A stretch of 14,536 nucleotides of DNA, taken from Ruminococcus sp. UBA3280. GTDB taxonomy: Bacteria > Bacillota > Clostridia > Oscillospirales > Ruminococcaceae. Shown here piece after piece: positions 1 through 7,971 of this stretch. The notes under the pieces were generated by a model that saw only the letters and a list, made by a program, of their open reading frames with translations, made no database searches and had not been told where the DNA came from. The position numbers and the translations under genes are program-made. The stretch lies in NCBI GenBank assembly GCA_002362175.1, contig DETU01000094.1, forward strand, positions 33,165 through 47,700. Reading direction: 5' to 3'. Position 1 is the stretch's first letter, and each line of letters starts with the position of its first letter.

Positions 1-1293
1 GCCTGCCACATAGTTGCCTTCCATGCCATATCTCTTTGCCGCGTCATCAATGTTATGATAGATATTTACCATGATACCTTTTAATTTCGCATCCACTTCC
101 TCGAAGCTCCAGCTTAAACGTTCGCTGTTCTGTGACATCTCCAGTGCAGATGTTGCAACACCGCCTGCGTTTGCAGCCTTAGCAGGACCATAAAGGAGAC
201 CGTTGTTAAGGTAAACTTCGATAGCTTCAGGAGTTGAAGGCATATTAGCACCTTCAGAAACAACCTTACAGCCGTTGTTTACGAGAATCTGAGCGGATTC
301 GCCGTTGATTTCGTTCTGAGTAGCACAAGGAAGTGCAATGTCACACTTAACTTCCCAAATCTTTGAGCAGCCTTCTGTGTAAGTAACATTCTTGTGTGAA
401 GTTCTTGCAGCGTATTCCTTGATACGTCCACGTTCAACTTCCTTAATCTGCTTAACAAGGTCAAGTTCGATACCATCGGGGTCATAAACGTAACCGTTTG
501 AATCGGAGAGAGTAACAACCTTAGCACCGAGTTCTGTAGCCTTTTCTGTAGCGTAGATAGCAACGTTGCCTGAACCTGAAATAACAACTGTCTTGCCTTC
601 AAAACTCATGCCATTAGCCTTGAGCATTTCGTCTGTGAAGTAGCACAGACCATAACCTGTAGCTTCTGTTCTTGCGAGTGAACCACCGTAAGTAAGACCC
701 TTACCTGTGAGAACGCCGACAAATTCGTTTCTGATTCTCTTGTACTGACCGAACATATAACCAACTTCACGAGCACCTGTACCGATATCGCCGGCAGGAA
801 CGTCTGTGTCAGCACCGATATACTTACAAAGTTCTGTCATGAAACTCTGACAGAAACGCATGATTTCTCCGTCGCTCTTGCCCTTGGGGTCGAAGTCAGA
901 ACCGCCCTTGCCGCCGCCCATGGGGAGAGTTGTAAGGCTGTTCTTGAATACCTGTTCAAAACCGAGGAACTTGATGATTCCGAGATATACGGAGGGGTGG
1001 AGTCTGATACCGCCCTTGTAAGGTCCGATAGCAGAGTTAAACTGTACTCTGAACCCTCTGTTAACCTGTACCTTGCCGTTGTCGTCAACCCACGGTACAC
1101 GGAACATAATCTGTCTTTCAGGCTCTACGATTCTCTCGAATACGCCTGCATCAATAAGGTCCTGTCTCTTTTCAGCAACGGGCTGGAGAGTTTCAAGAAC
1201 CTCTGTAACGGCCTGAATAAATTCAGGTTCGCCGGGATTTCTTTTCTTGACTGTTTCTAATAAGTCGATGAGATACTGATTTTTTAACGCCAT
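1..1293 (-). CDS. gdhA: NADP-type glutamate dehydrogenase, 3' end cut by window
   Basis: Catalyses reversible reductive amination of 2-oxoglutarate to L-glutamate, a main route of ammonia assimilation in the cytoplasm. The frame is open for 431 codons from ATG at 1293 to the window edge; the family is about 445-450 residues, so only some 15-20 C-terminal residues are missing. Visible are the substrate-site block PMGGGKGGSDFDPKGKSD (residues 124-141, with Lys129 as the likely catalytic-site lysine), PAGDIGTGAREVGYM with Asp169 as the likely catalytic aspartate, and the Rossmann turn GSGNVA (240-245). The SDSNG segment near residue 263 resembles the NADP-specific enterobacterial enzyme more than NAD-specific clostridial ones, so NADP use is inferred. 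An AGGAGG site (1304-1309) lies 10 nt before the start. It appears to be transcribed on its own, from a promoter just upstream and separated from folC by a terminator. Confidence 0.95.
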   Translation of the reverse strand, partial: MALKNQYLIDLLETVKKRNPGEPEFIQAVTEVLETLQPVAEKRQDLIDAGVFERIVEPERQIMFRVPWVDDNGKVQVNRGFRVQFNSAIGPYKGGIRLHPSVYLGIIKFLGFEQVFKNSLTTLPMGGGKGGSDFDPKGKSDGEIMRFCQSFMTELCKYIGADTDVPAGDIGTGAREVGYMFGQYKRIRNEFVGVLTGKGLTYGGSLARTEATGYGLCYFTDEMLKANGMSFEGKTVVISGSGNVAIYATEKATELGAKVVTLSDSNGYVYDPDGIELDLVKQIKEVERGRIKEYAARTSHKNVTYTEGCSKIWEVKCDIALPCATQNEINGESAQILVNNGCKVVSEGANMPSTPEAIEVYLNNGLLYGPAKAANAGGVATSALEMSQNSERLSWSFEEVDAKLKGIMVNIYHNIDDAAKRYGMEGNYVAG

Positions 1294-1341
1294 TGTTAAA
1301 AAACCTCCTTTAAAAAATTCTGCTTTCGCAGTTCTGAATAA

Positions 1342-1370
1342 ATTATATCACTGACTGAAAAATTTTGCAA
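1342..1370 (-). promoter_or_regulatory. Promoter of gdhA
   Basis: On the minus strand TTGCAA (1365-1370) and TATAAT (1342-1347) are separated by exactly 17 bp, giving a predicted start near 1335 and a leader of about 42 nt. The leader opens with a small hairpin, CTGC-GAAA-GCAG (1320-1331), followed by a run of six T and then the ribosome binding site. Only the sequence match supports this. Confidence 0.75.
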
Positions 1371-1384
1371 TAGTCTGGGACAAA

Positions 1385-1446
1385 AAAATTTCCGCACGGA
1401 TTATAATTTGTTAAAATCAAACAAATCAAATCTATAAACCGTGCGG
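1385..1446 (-). terminator. Terminator of the valS-folC unit, nested long hairpin
   Basis: Ten nt beyond the folC stop, the minus strand has CCGCACGG (1439-1446) pairing with CCGTGCGG (1392-1399), followed by AAA and seven T. The 39-nt interior also folds: TATAA/TTATA continues the stem after one mismatch, and ATTTGTT/AACAAAT (1406-1412 with 1420-1426) closes a 7-nt loop. The total is about 20 bp of stem with a 6-nt bulge on one side, longer than a usual intrinsic terminator. It separates folC from the gdhA promoter. Confidence 0.85.
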
Positions 1447-1455
1447 TAATTTGAA

Positions 1456-2718
1456 TTATTTTCCAATACTGTTGAGATATTCACTTGCAAGATAAAGTGA
1501 ACCGCATACAACAACTATGCCATTGTTTTCGAGTGCAAGAGCTTTTGCCTTTTCGACTGCGTCAGTGAGAGATAAAGAAATTTCCGATTCAGTGTAGAAT
1601 CCTGCGAGGTTTTCAATATCAAAGGTAGGGACGGCATTAGGTGCAAAACCGTCTACCGCAAAAAGTTTTTCAGACTGCGGAGCAATGATTTTTATGCAGT
1701 CGGTGAAATCCTTCGAGTCAACCATACCCATTACAGAATATATTTTTTTGTTCCGTGTACTAAGGTACATAAGAACGAGTGAAAGCATACTAATGCCCGA
1801 CGGATTATGACCGCCGTCAACGATAACGGGCGGATTTCCGTCAATATACTGTACACGTGCTTTGACTTGCGTTGTTTCAATTGACTTTTTAATATTTTCG
1901 TCGGAAATGTCAAAACCGTGTTTTCTGAGATAAACGCACGCTGTCAATGCGGTTTGTGCGTTGTAATACTGATGAATACCAAACATAGCAGGTTTATAGT
2001 GCTGACCTTTATAAATGAACTGTGAAACAAGACCACCATCAAAAGCAGGTTTGCAGGGTTCAGCTTCTATAAGTTCGGAACTTTTTTTCAGAGTGGTTTT
2101 TCTGATTATTTCAAGAACATTTTCATTTGTATTGTCCTTTGAAACGACTACAGCGGAATTTTCCTTTATAATGCCAGCCTTATGGACGGCTATTTCTTCA
2201 ACTGTTTCACCTAAAATTGCCGTATGGTCTATGGAGATTGAAGTGATTACGGAAAGCAGCGGTGACGGAATAATGTTTGTACAGTCAAGAAGTCCGCCTA
2301 TACCTGTTTCAAGTACGACTATATCACATTTCTGTTTTTCGTACCAAAGCAAAGCTATTGCCATAGTGATTTCAAACTGTGAATATGGCTTGTCGTCAAC
2401 TCTTTCCGAAACGTATTCACATATTTCACAGAAAGATTTTTCATCAATTTCTTTGCCGTTTATGCGTATTCTGTCTGTATAATGAAGAACAAAAGGCGAT
2501 GTAAACTGTCCTGTCTTATAGCCTGAAAGAATAAGTGCGTTTGATATGTATTCAAGAGTAGAACCTTTTCCGTTAGTGCCTGCTATATGGACGAATTTAA
2601 GTTTTTTTTCAGGATTTCCGATAAGTTTCATTAAATTGTCCGCACGTGAAAGGTCGGTAATTTTTGCACCTGATTTGCTGTAGGAATTTATAAATTTCAT
2701 ACATTCTTCAAAGTTCAT
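1456..2718 (-). CDS. folC: Folylpolyglutamate synthase (possibly also dihydrofolate synthase)
   Basis: Adds glutamate residues to folates in an ATP-dependent reaction, via an acyl-phosphate intermediate, which retains folates in the cell; some bacterial FolC proteins also make dihydrofolate from dihydropteroate. The 420-residue length is normal. Family marks are the P-loop in HIAGTNGKGST (residues 44-54), TSPF (73-76), ETGIGGLLDCTN (137-148, with Leu where many members have Arg after the glycines), DHTAILG (164-170), KAGIIK (180-185, containing the lysine position known to be carbamylated in this fold) and the C-terminal domain entry DGGHNPSG (301-308). The ATG at 2718 has an AGGG site 8 nt upstream. 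It is the last gene of the unit, 17 nt after the membrane-protein gene. valS-folC linkage is common in Firmicutes, though usually without four genes between. Confidence 0.95.
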   Translation of the reverse strand: MNFEECMKFINSYSKSGAKITDLSRADNLMKLIGNPEKKLKFVHIAGTNGKGSTLEYISNALILSGYKTGQFTSPFVLHYTDRIRINGKEIDEKSFCEICEYVSERVDDKPYSQFEITMAIALLWYEKQKCDIVVLETGIGGLLDCTNIIPSPLLSVITSISIDHTAILGETVEEIAVHKAGIIKENSAVVVSKDNTNENVLEIIRKTTLKKSSELIEAEPCKPAFDGGLVSQFIYKGQHYKPAMFGIHQYYNAQTALTACVYLRKHGFDISDENIKKSIETTQVKARVQYIDGNPPVIVDGGHNPSGISMLSLVLMYLSTRNKKIYSVMGMVDSKDFTDCIKIIAPQSEKLFAVDGFAPNAVPTFDIENLAGFYTESEISLSLTDAVEKAKALALENNGIVVVCGSLYLASEYLNSIGK

Positions 2719-2735
2719 TATATCAGCCCTTTCGT

Positions 2736-3821
2736 TTAAATATTAGTGTAATATACGCCTGAAAGAAGCTGTACACCTATTGAAACTGCTGTAATTGCAA
2801 TCCAACAGCACAGACCGAGTAATATAGGTTTTTTGCCGTTTTTAATAAGCTTTACTATATTTGTGTTCAGACCTATTGCACACATTGCCATAGCTATAAA
2901 GAATTTTGCAAGCCATTTTGCAAATGATATGAAATGTTCATTATAGAAAACTGTGAAAGCGTTTTCGAGAATAAGTCCTACAACTGTAGTTATAACGGAC
3001 GCACCTATGAAAAACAGTATGAAAAACGGAAAAATTTTCTTCATTGAAAAATTTCCTGCCTGATTCCCCGACTTTTTAGCCTGATGTGTTCTGTATACTG
3101 CAAGTGCTAGAGTTATTGGGATAATGGCAAGTGTACGTGTGAGTTTTACGGTAACAGCAGATGACAGAATACCGTCAACACCGTAAATTCCTTCAGCCGT
3201 TGAAGCAGCCGCCGTAACTGACGATGTATCATTTACGGCAGTACCTGCGAATATGGCGAATCCCTCCGAGCCAAGACCGATAGCGTGACCAAACTGCGGA
3301 AAAATCAGTGCGGCGAGGACGTTGAACAGAAATATTACGGAAATTGCCTGTGCAACATCTTCATCGTCTGCGTCAATTACGGGAGCGGTTGCGGCAATTG
3401 CAGAGCCTCCGCATATTGATGAACCCACACCGATAAGGCAGGCGGTTTTTTTATTGATTTTAAGTACTTTCATAAGCACAAAAGCCGTTATCAGCGAAAT
3501 GCTTATAGTTGAAATGATTACAGGGAGACTTTTACCGCCGACTTTGAGTATAGTGCTTAAATTAAGAGAAAATCCAAGTATAATAACTGCCCATTGTAGA
3601 ATTTTTTTAGATGTGAATTTAATACCGTCTTTAAGCGTTTCCTTACCTGAAAGTGACGGCATTGCAAGACTGATAATCATTCCTGTGAGAATTGCAAAGA
3701 CCGGAGCTCCGATTATTTCAAGTGAAAAAGAACCTATATTCAGGGTTGCAAGAAATGACGACAATGACGCTATTGCAATACACAGAATTATTCCGAGTGA
3801 ATTTTTTTTAATCCAGTTCAT
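2736..3821 (-). CDS. YeiH/UPF0324-family inner-membrane protein, putative anion exporter
   Basis: A 361-residue polytopic membrane protein with about ten hydrophobic segments, matching in length and pattern the YeiH family (Cons_hypoth698, sometimes labelled putative sulfate exporter). Characteristic segments are GVGSSICGGSAIAATAPVI (residues 131-149), GTAVNDTSSVTAAA (193-206) and VKLTRT (225-230). The first two are glycine/serine-rich and probably lie in re-entrant or broken helices. A basic, tail-like loop near 244-262 (HQAKKSGNQ) separates the last helices. The substrate is not established for the family; sulfate or sulfonate export is suggested only by the location of some relatives. ATG at 3821 has an AAGGG site 7 nt upstream and follows the Dabb gene by 18 nt. 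Its place in a T-box operon gives no obvious substrate clue. Confidence 0.9.
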   Translation of the reverse strand: MNWIKKNSLGIILCIAIASLSSFLATLNIGSFSLEIIGAPVFAILTGMIISLAMPSLSGKETLKDGIKFTSKKILQWAVIILGFSLNLSTILKVGGKSLPVIISTISISLITAFVLMKVLKINKKTACLIGVGSSICGGSAIAATAPVIDADDEDVAQAISVIFLFNVLAALIFPQFGHAIGLGSEGFAIFAGTAVNDTSSVTAAASTAEGIYGVDGILSSAVTVKLTRTLAIIPITLALAVYRTHQAKKSGNQAGNFSMKKIFPFFILFFIGASVITTVVGLILENAFTVFYNEHFISFAKWLAKFFIAMAMCAIGLNTNIVKLIKNGKKPILLGLCCWIAITAVSIGVQLLSGVYYTNI

Positions 3822-3839
3822 AAAATTTCCCTTTTTTAA

Positions 3840-4139
3840 TTAATATTCGTAATCAATGCACGCACGGTCTGTCTTTACAGTACCTATGAACTTACCAAAA
3901 GCAACGTGAGCGGGGTGAACCTGATAAGCGTTTAAATCTTCGATTGTTTCAAAGTCACAAAGAAGTGAGATAGTATAGTTGGACTGGTCAGCGTCCTTTG
4001 AATTTATAACGATTTCACCTTTTTTGAGTTCCTTTACGTTTTCGATAACGTCGTTGAAACGTTCTTTAGCTTCGAGTGCGTTTTCGTAAACTGATTTATC
4101 AGTTTCCTTTAACTTAAACATTACAATATGTTTAATCAT
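3840..4139 (-). CDS. Dabb (stress-responsive A/B barrel) family protein
   Basis: A 99-residue protein beginning MIKHIVMFKLKE and carrying the signature HPAHVAF (residues 75-81) near the end of an alpha/beta ferredoxin-like barrel. The family (Dabb, Pfam PF07876) forms small dimeric barrels; bacterial members are mostly uncharacterised, and some relatives are cyclases or degrade polyketide-like or aromatic compounds. The length covers a single complete domain, with no signal peptide or membrane segment, so it is probably cytoplasmic. The AAGGAG site (4148-4153) lies 8 nt before ATG 4139 and overlaps the stop codon of the acetyltransferase gene, which ends 12 nt upstream. This supports co-transcription. 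No substrate can be deduced from the neighbours. Confidence 0.9.
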   Translation of the reverse strand: MIKHIVMFKLKETDKSVYENALEAKERFNDVIENVKELKKGEIVINSKDADQSNYTISLLCDFETIEDLNAYQVHPAHVAFGKFIGTVKTDRACIDYEY

Positions 4140-4151
4140 AAAAATTTCTCC

Positions 4152-4679
4152 TTATTTTAAAATCATTCTGTATTTTTTACATTTGAATGTACGGCTGTTG
4201 TCAAATTTCGAGTATTCTGAATATCCGTCAAAAACAAGACCGCATTTTTCTATTACTCTGCCTGAAGCTGTATTTTCAACAGCGTGTTCCGATACAAATT
4301 CACGGGCATTATTTTCAGAATAAGCATATTCAATCATACGTTTAGAGGCTTCTGTTGTATAACCCTGCCCCCAGCAGTCGTATCTGAGATTATAGCCGAA
4401 ACTCCAGACATTTTCCTCTGTTCTGAACCTCATACCGCCTGAACCGATAAGTTTACCATCGGACTTGCGGACAAATCCCCATGTGTACTCGTTTTCAAGA
4501 CTGTCAAGAGAGCAGAGCCATTCTATTGTAACTTCAATATTCTTATGACATGGATAAATCATATATTCTGCAACACGTTCGTCGCCTGTCCACTCAAATA
4601 CATCATCTGCATCTTTTAAGTCAAGTGGTCTGAGAATAAGGCGGTCAGTTTCGATTGTAGGAGTTATAAAAATACTCAT
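4152..4679 (-). CDS. GNAT acetyltransferase, RimJ/RimL type
   Basis: An acetyl-CoA-dependent N-acetyltransferase. The opening TPTIETDRLILRPL is typical of the RimJ/RimL subgroup that includes ribosomal-protein N-terminal acetyltransferases. The acetyl-CoA pyrophosphate loop appears as CWGQGYTTEA (about residues 102-111), preceded by the strand FGYNLRYD and followed by NTASGRVIEKCGLVFDGY (about 136-153), the usual closing motif. I chose ATG at 4679 (175 residues) because AGGTGA (4685-4690) sits 5 nt before it. A GTG at 4688 in the same frame would give 178 residues and a GTGA overlap with the preceding stop, but has no good ribosome site of its own. The substrate is unknown; many such operon-embedded members modify antibiotics, amino acids or proteins. 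Confidence 0.9.
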   Translation of the reverse strand: MSIFITPTIETDRLILRPLDLKDADDVFEWTGDERVAEYMIYPCHKNIEVTIEWLCSLDSLENEYTWGFVRKSDGKLIGSGGMRFRTEENVWSFGYNLRYDCWGQGYTTEASKRMIEYAYSENNAREFVSEHAVENTASGRVIEKCGLVFDGYSEYSKFDNSRTFKCKKYRMILK

Positions 4680-4684
4680 AATAT

Positions 4685-4690
4685 TCACCT
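4685..4690 (-). promoter_or_regulatory. Ribosome binding site deciding the GNAT start
   Basis: AGGTGA on the minus strand overlaps the TGA stop of the YjbR-like gene and lies 5 nt before ATG 4679. It favours that start over the GTG at 4688, which lies within it. Confidence 0.6.
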
Positions 4691-5038
4691 ATCTATAATA
4701 TTATAACTTTCGTCAATGAGATTGCACAATATCTGAAAGTCGATATTATCATCAAGAATTATTGAAATCCACTTTTGTTTGTTCATGTGGTATGCAGGAA
4801 AGCACCTGCCCTCTGCAAGCAGGCACTCTCTTGTAACGGATTCACATTTCAGATTTATAATGTCAGTAAATCCCTCTGAATCGGGAATAAGTACTGATTT
4901 TTTTACGTTCATGACTAAAGCATACCATTTTTTATTTTTTGAGTTTCTCAGAATAAAAGCGTCGGGGGTTTTCTGCCACAGATATTCGGGGTCTGTGGCA
5001 TACTTTTCCCTTGTGTAAGAAATAATCTTTTCACGCAT
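4685..5038 (-). CDS. MmcQ/YjbR family protein (CyaY-like fold)
   Basis: A 117-residue protein with the full YjbR/MmcQ signature: DPEYLWQKTPDAFILRN (residues 16-32), NKKWYALVM (35-43) and PAYHMNKQKWISI (81-93). The fold resembles frataxin/CyaY and was annotated as DNA-binding by similarity of shape, but the molecular role is not settled. It is cytoplasmic, with no membrane segment. Its ATG shares one base with the TAA stop of valS (TAATG, 5036-5040). With only a weak AGAAAG ahead, it probably depends on ribosomes finishing valS (translational coupling). That makes it the gene most tightly tied to valine-tRNA-dependent expression after valS itself. Confidence 0.9.
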   Translation of the reverse strand: MREKIISYTREKYATDPEYLWQKTPDAFILRNSKNKKWYALVMNVKKSVLIPDSEGFTDIINLKCESVTRECLLAEGRCFPAYHMNKQKWISIILDDNIDFQILCNLIDESYNIIDR

Positions 5039-7659
5039 TACTTTCTGAAAGCCTCAATTGACTGATTGATTTTAGCCATTTTTTCCTCTGCCTTTGCAAG
5101 TTTAGCCTTTTCAGCCTCAATAAGTTTTTCGGGAGCTTTTGCAATAAAGCCCTGATTATTGAGTTTTCCGCTGAGGAAGTCAATATCTTTCTGTACTTTT
5201 GCCTTTTCCTTTTCAAGACGTGCAATTTCCTTTTCCTTGTCAACGAGTTCGTCCATAGGAATGAAAATTCTTGCGGAGTCGGTAACGGCGTTTGCGGAGT
5301 CGGGAACGTCAAATTTTTCTCCTGCCTCAACAGCAGATGCAGACGCAAGTTTTTCAAAGAACAACGCACATGAATTAAATAACTCAGGTTCAGCGGTTTC
5401 AATGAAAAGTTTAGCTTTTACAGACGGCGGAACGTTCATTTCACTGCGTGTGTTTCTTACTGCTTTTATAGCAGAGATTATTTTTTCAAAATCTTTTTCT
5501 TCCGCACCGAAATCAATTGAACTGTCATAAACGGGATAGTTTTCAAGAATAATCATTGATTTTTCATTCGTGAGAACCTGCCATATTTCTTCCGTTATGA
5601 ACGGCATGAACGGGTGAAGAAGTTTAAGCATACCCCGCATAGCCCATACAAGTACAGATTGTGCCTTTGCCATAGTCTCACCGCCTGCCTGAATACGAGG
5701 CTTTGTAAGTTCAATGTACCAGTCGCAGTAAACGTCCCATATGAAGTCATAGAGTTTCTGTGAAGCGACACCCAGTTCAAACTTGTCAAGATTTTCGTTT
5801 ACTTCCTTTGCAAGCTGATTGAACTTGTTTACAAGCCACTTATCCTCAAGTTCGAGGTCTGCGGGAAGTCCCGTAAATTCAAAATCTTCGGGAAGATTCA
5901 TCATGATAAAACGTGAAGCGTTCCAGAGCTTGTTTGCAAAGTTACGTGCAGACTTTACTTTTTCGTCTATATAACGCATATCGTTTCCGGGTGAATTACC
6001 TGTTGCGAGCATGAAGCGGAGAGCGTCGGCACCATATTCATTGATAACTTCAAGAGGGTCAATGCCGTTTCCGAGAGACTTGGACATTTTACGACCCTGT
6101 GAATCACGTACAAGACCATGAATAAGAACAGTATCAAACGGAACTTTTCCCATGTTTTCAAGACCACTGAACATCATTCTTATAACCCAGAAGAAAATAA
6201 TATCATAGCCTGTTACGAGAGTATTTGTCGGATAGAAGTAATCTAAATCTTCTGTTTTTTCGGGGAAACCGAGAGTTGAGAAAGGCCATAAAGCAGAGCT
6301 GAACCATGTGTCGAGGGTGTCGGGGTCTTGTCTCATTGGCTTGTTACATTTCGGACAATTGCAGGAATTTTCTTTAGTGACAACCATTTCACCACATTCG
6401 TCGCAGTAAAAAGCAGGTATCTGATGTCCCCACCAAATCTGACGGGAAATACACCAGTCACGGATATTTTCAAGCCAGTGGAAATAAATCTTGTCGAAAC
6501 GTTCAGGCACAAATTTTGTATCACCGTTCTTTACAGCGTCAATTGCAGGCTGTGCAAGAGGTTTCATCTTTACAAACCACTGTGTTGATACTTTTGGTTC
6601 AACAGTAGTACCGCATCTGTAGCAAGTACCTACATTGTGGTTGTAATCCTCAATTTCAACCAATGCACCCTCTTTTTCGAGGTCTGCAACTATTGCTTTT
6701 CTTGCTTCATATCTGTCCATGCCTGCATAAGACGGATAATCATCGGTAATTGTTGCGTCGTCGTTCATTACGTTGATAACAGGAAGATTATGTCTGAGAC
6801 CCACTTCAAAATCATTCGGGTCATGTGCGGGAGTGATTTTCACAACACCCGTACCAAAATCCATTTCAACATAATCGTCTGCAACAATGGGGATTTCCCT
6901 GTGGACTATAGGCAGGATAACGGTTTTTCCGACTAAATCCTTATAGCGTTCGTCCTTGGGGTTTACTGCTACTGCCGTATCACCGAGAAGTGTTTCAGGG
7001 CGTGTTGTGGCAAGTTCAAGATACTGGTCTGTATCTTTGATTTTATATCTTAAATGCCAGAAATGACCTGCCTGGTCCTCGTAAGTTACTTCCGCATCTG
7101 AAAGTGAGGTCTTACATTTCGGACACCAGTTTATAATTCTTTCACCACGATAGATAAGACCTTTATTATAGTACTTGACGAAAACTTCTTTTACAGCCCT
7201 TGAACAGCCTTCGTCCATTGTGAAACGTTCTCTTGACCAGTCGCATGAAGAACCGAGTTTTTTAAGCTGTTCAACGATACGTCCGCCATACTGCTTTTTC
7301 CATTCCCATGCACGTTTCATGAAACCGTCACGTCCCAAATCCTCTTTTGTAACGCCCTCTTTACGCATTGCCTCAACGATTTTTGCTTCTGTAGCGATAG
7401 CAGCGTGGTCTGTACCGGGAAGCCATAATGCAGAATAACCGCACATTCTTTTCCAGCGGATAAGAATATCCTGTAAAGTTTCGTCAAGAGCATGACCCAT
7501 GTGAAGCTGTCCTGTTATGTTCGGAGGGGGAATAACGATTGTGTAGGGGGATTTTTTAGGGTCTGCTTCTGCACGGAAACAGCCTTTTTGATTCCATGCG
7601 GTGTAAATTCTGTCCTCAAAATCTTTCGGATTATAGGACTTTGAAAGTTCTTTTGCCAT
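5038..7659 (-). CDS. valS: Valyl-tRNA synthetase
   Basis: Charges tRNA-Val with valine and hydrolyses mischarged Thr-tRNA-Val; a class I synthetase of the cytoplasm. The 873-residue length is normal. In order: PPPNITGQLHMGHA with the HIGH-type HMGH (residues 53-56), the CP1 editing domain (about 190-345, with LATTRPETLLGDTAV and GTGVVKITPAHDPND), cysteine pairs CPKC (179-182), CYRC (346-349), CDEC (419-422) and CNCPKC (433-438) that may bind zinc, the KMSKS signature (524-528), an anticodon-binding domain, and a C-terminal coiled-coil arm rich in Lys, Glu and Ala (about 800-873). I chose ATG 7659 (MAKELSKSYNPK) because AAGGAG lies 8 nt upstream. The frame stays open 30 codons further to 7749, but that stretch is the T-box attenuator. 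First gene of the operon. Confidence 0.97.
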   Translation of the reverse strand: MAKELSKSYNPKDFEDRIYTAWNQKGCFRAEADPKKSPYTIVIPPPNITGQLHMGHALDETLQDILIRWKRMCGYSALWLPGTDHAAIATEAKIVEAMRKEGVTKEDLGRDGFMKRAWEWKKQYGGRIVEQLKKLGSSCDWSRERFTMDEGCSRAVKEVFVKYYNKGLIYRGERIINWCPKCKTSLSDAEVTYEDQAGHFWHLRYKIKDTDQYLELATTRPETLLGDTAVAVNPKDERYKDLVGKTVILPIVHREIPIVADDYVEMDFGTGVVKITPAHDPNDFEVGLRHNLPVINVMNDDATITDDYPSYAGMDRYEARKAIVADLEKEGALVEIEDYNHNVGTCYRCGTTVEPKVSTQWFVKMKPLAQPAIDAVKNGDTKFVPERFDKIYFHWLENIRDWCISRQIWWGHQIPAFYCDECGEMVVTKENSCNCPKCNKPMRQDPDTLDTWFSSALWPFSTLGFPEKTEDLDYFYPTNTLVTGYDIIFFWVIRMMFSGLENMGKVPFDTVLIHGLVRDSQGRKMSKSLGNGIDPLEVINEYGADALRFMLATGNSPGNDMRYIDEKVKSARNFANKLWNASRFIMMNLPEDFEFTGLPADLELEDKWLVNKFNQLAKEVNENLDKFELGVASQKLYDFIWDVYCDWYIELTKPRIQAGGETMAKAQSVLVWAMRGMLKLLHPFMPFITEEIWQVLTNEKSMIILENYPVYDSSIDFGAEEKDFEKIISAIKAVRNTRSEMNVPPSVKAKLFIETAEPELFNSCALFFEKLASASAVEAGEKFDVPDSANAVTDSARIFIPMDELVDKEKEIARLEKEKAKVQKDIDFLSGKLNNQGFIAKAPEKLIEAEKAKLAKAEEKMAKINQSIEAFRK

Positions 7660-7667
7660 TTGATATA

Positions 7668-7673
7668 CTCCTT
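7668..7673 (-). promoter_or_regulatory. Ribosome binding site fixing the valS start
   Basis: AAGGAG lies 8 nt before ATG 7659 and downstream of the T-box terminator, so translation can start only on read-through transcripts. Confidence 0.85.
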
Positions 7674-7693
7674 TTTTATAATTTTCGGCAACA

Positions 7694-7727
7694 ACAGAAA
7701 AGCCCCGAACCGCAAAGGGTTCAGGGC
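7694..7727 (-). terminator. T-box attenuator hairpin upstream of valS
   Basis: On the minus strand GCCCTGAACC (7718-7727) pairs with GGTTCGGGGC (7702-7711) across a 6-nt loop: ten pairs, one of them G-T. TTTTCTGTTGTT follows. Its 5' arm overlaps the 3' half of the antiterminator (CCTGAA and CCG), so the two folds exclude each other, as a T-box requires. Confidence 0.93.
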
Positions 7728-7965
7728 GGAAAAATATCCGTGTTACCACCTGAATTCAGGGAAAATTCCCTGCACTCCGTGAAGCCTTGAAACTTCATTC
7801 CCTGTAACGTGAGAAACACGTCGGCACTTACTGAATAAAAATCCGTTCACTGCCGAAGCTCAGGAACTACTTCAGAACAATTCTTCATATCGTCTTGCAC
7901 CGTCCGACGACTCTCTGCAAATCCGTAACTGCTCCTACTTCTTTCCGTCACAGCTTTTCAAATAT
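7694..7965 (-). promoter_or_regulatory. T-box riboswitch, valine (specifier GUA)
   Basis: Senses uncharged tRNA-Val and allows read-through into valS. Reading the minus strand, Stem I opens with AAGC/GCUU and a kink-turn (UGUGA against UGA), then GGAA/UUCC. Next is an internal loop with AGAAGUAG on one side and UGAAGUAG on the other, closed by GAGCAGUU/AAUUGUUC. The specifier is GUA (7868-7870), directly after UGAA. The distal part has AGAGAG (7911-7916) and GGUG (7898-7901). The T-box sequence AGGTGGTAACACGG (7738-7751) has bulge UGGU, which pairs with tRNA ...ACCA. The antiterminator is UUCAGG/CCUGAA plus CGG/CCG. These are direct readings; only the fold was drawn by hand. The leader is about 306 nt. 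Confidence 0.96.
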
Positions 7966-7971
7966 AAATAA

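Noticed and set aside
279..1100. Three minus-strand open frames inside gdhA
   Set aside because: They are in other frames than gdhA, which is continuously open from 1293 to 1 with all GDH motifs; no frameshift is needed.
3322..3843. 173-codon plus-strand open frame opposite the YeiH-family gene
   Set aside because: Shadow of a membrane-protein gene, hydrophobic by reverse complement of its codons; no ribosome site or recognisable domain.
7660..7749. 30-residue N-terminal extension of ValRS starting at 7749
   Set aside because: This stretch encodes the T-box and attenuator; the AAGGAG site and the family's normal start both indicate ATG 7659.
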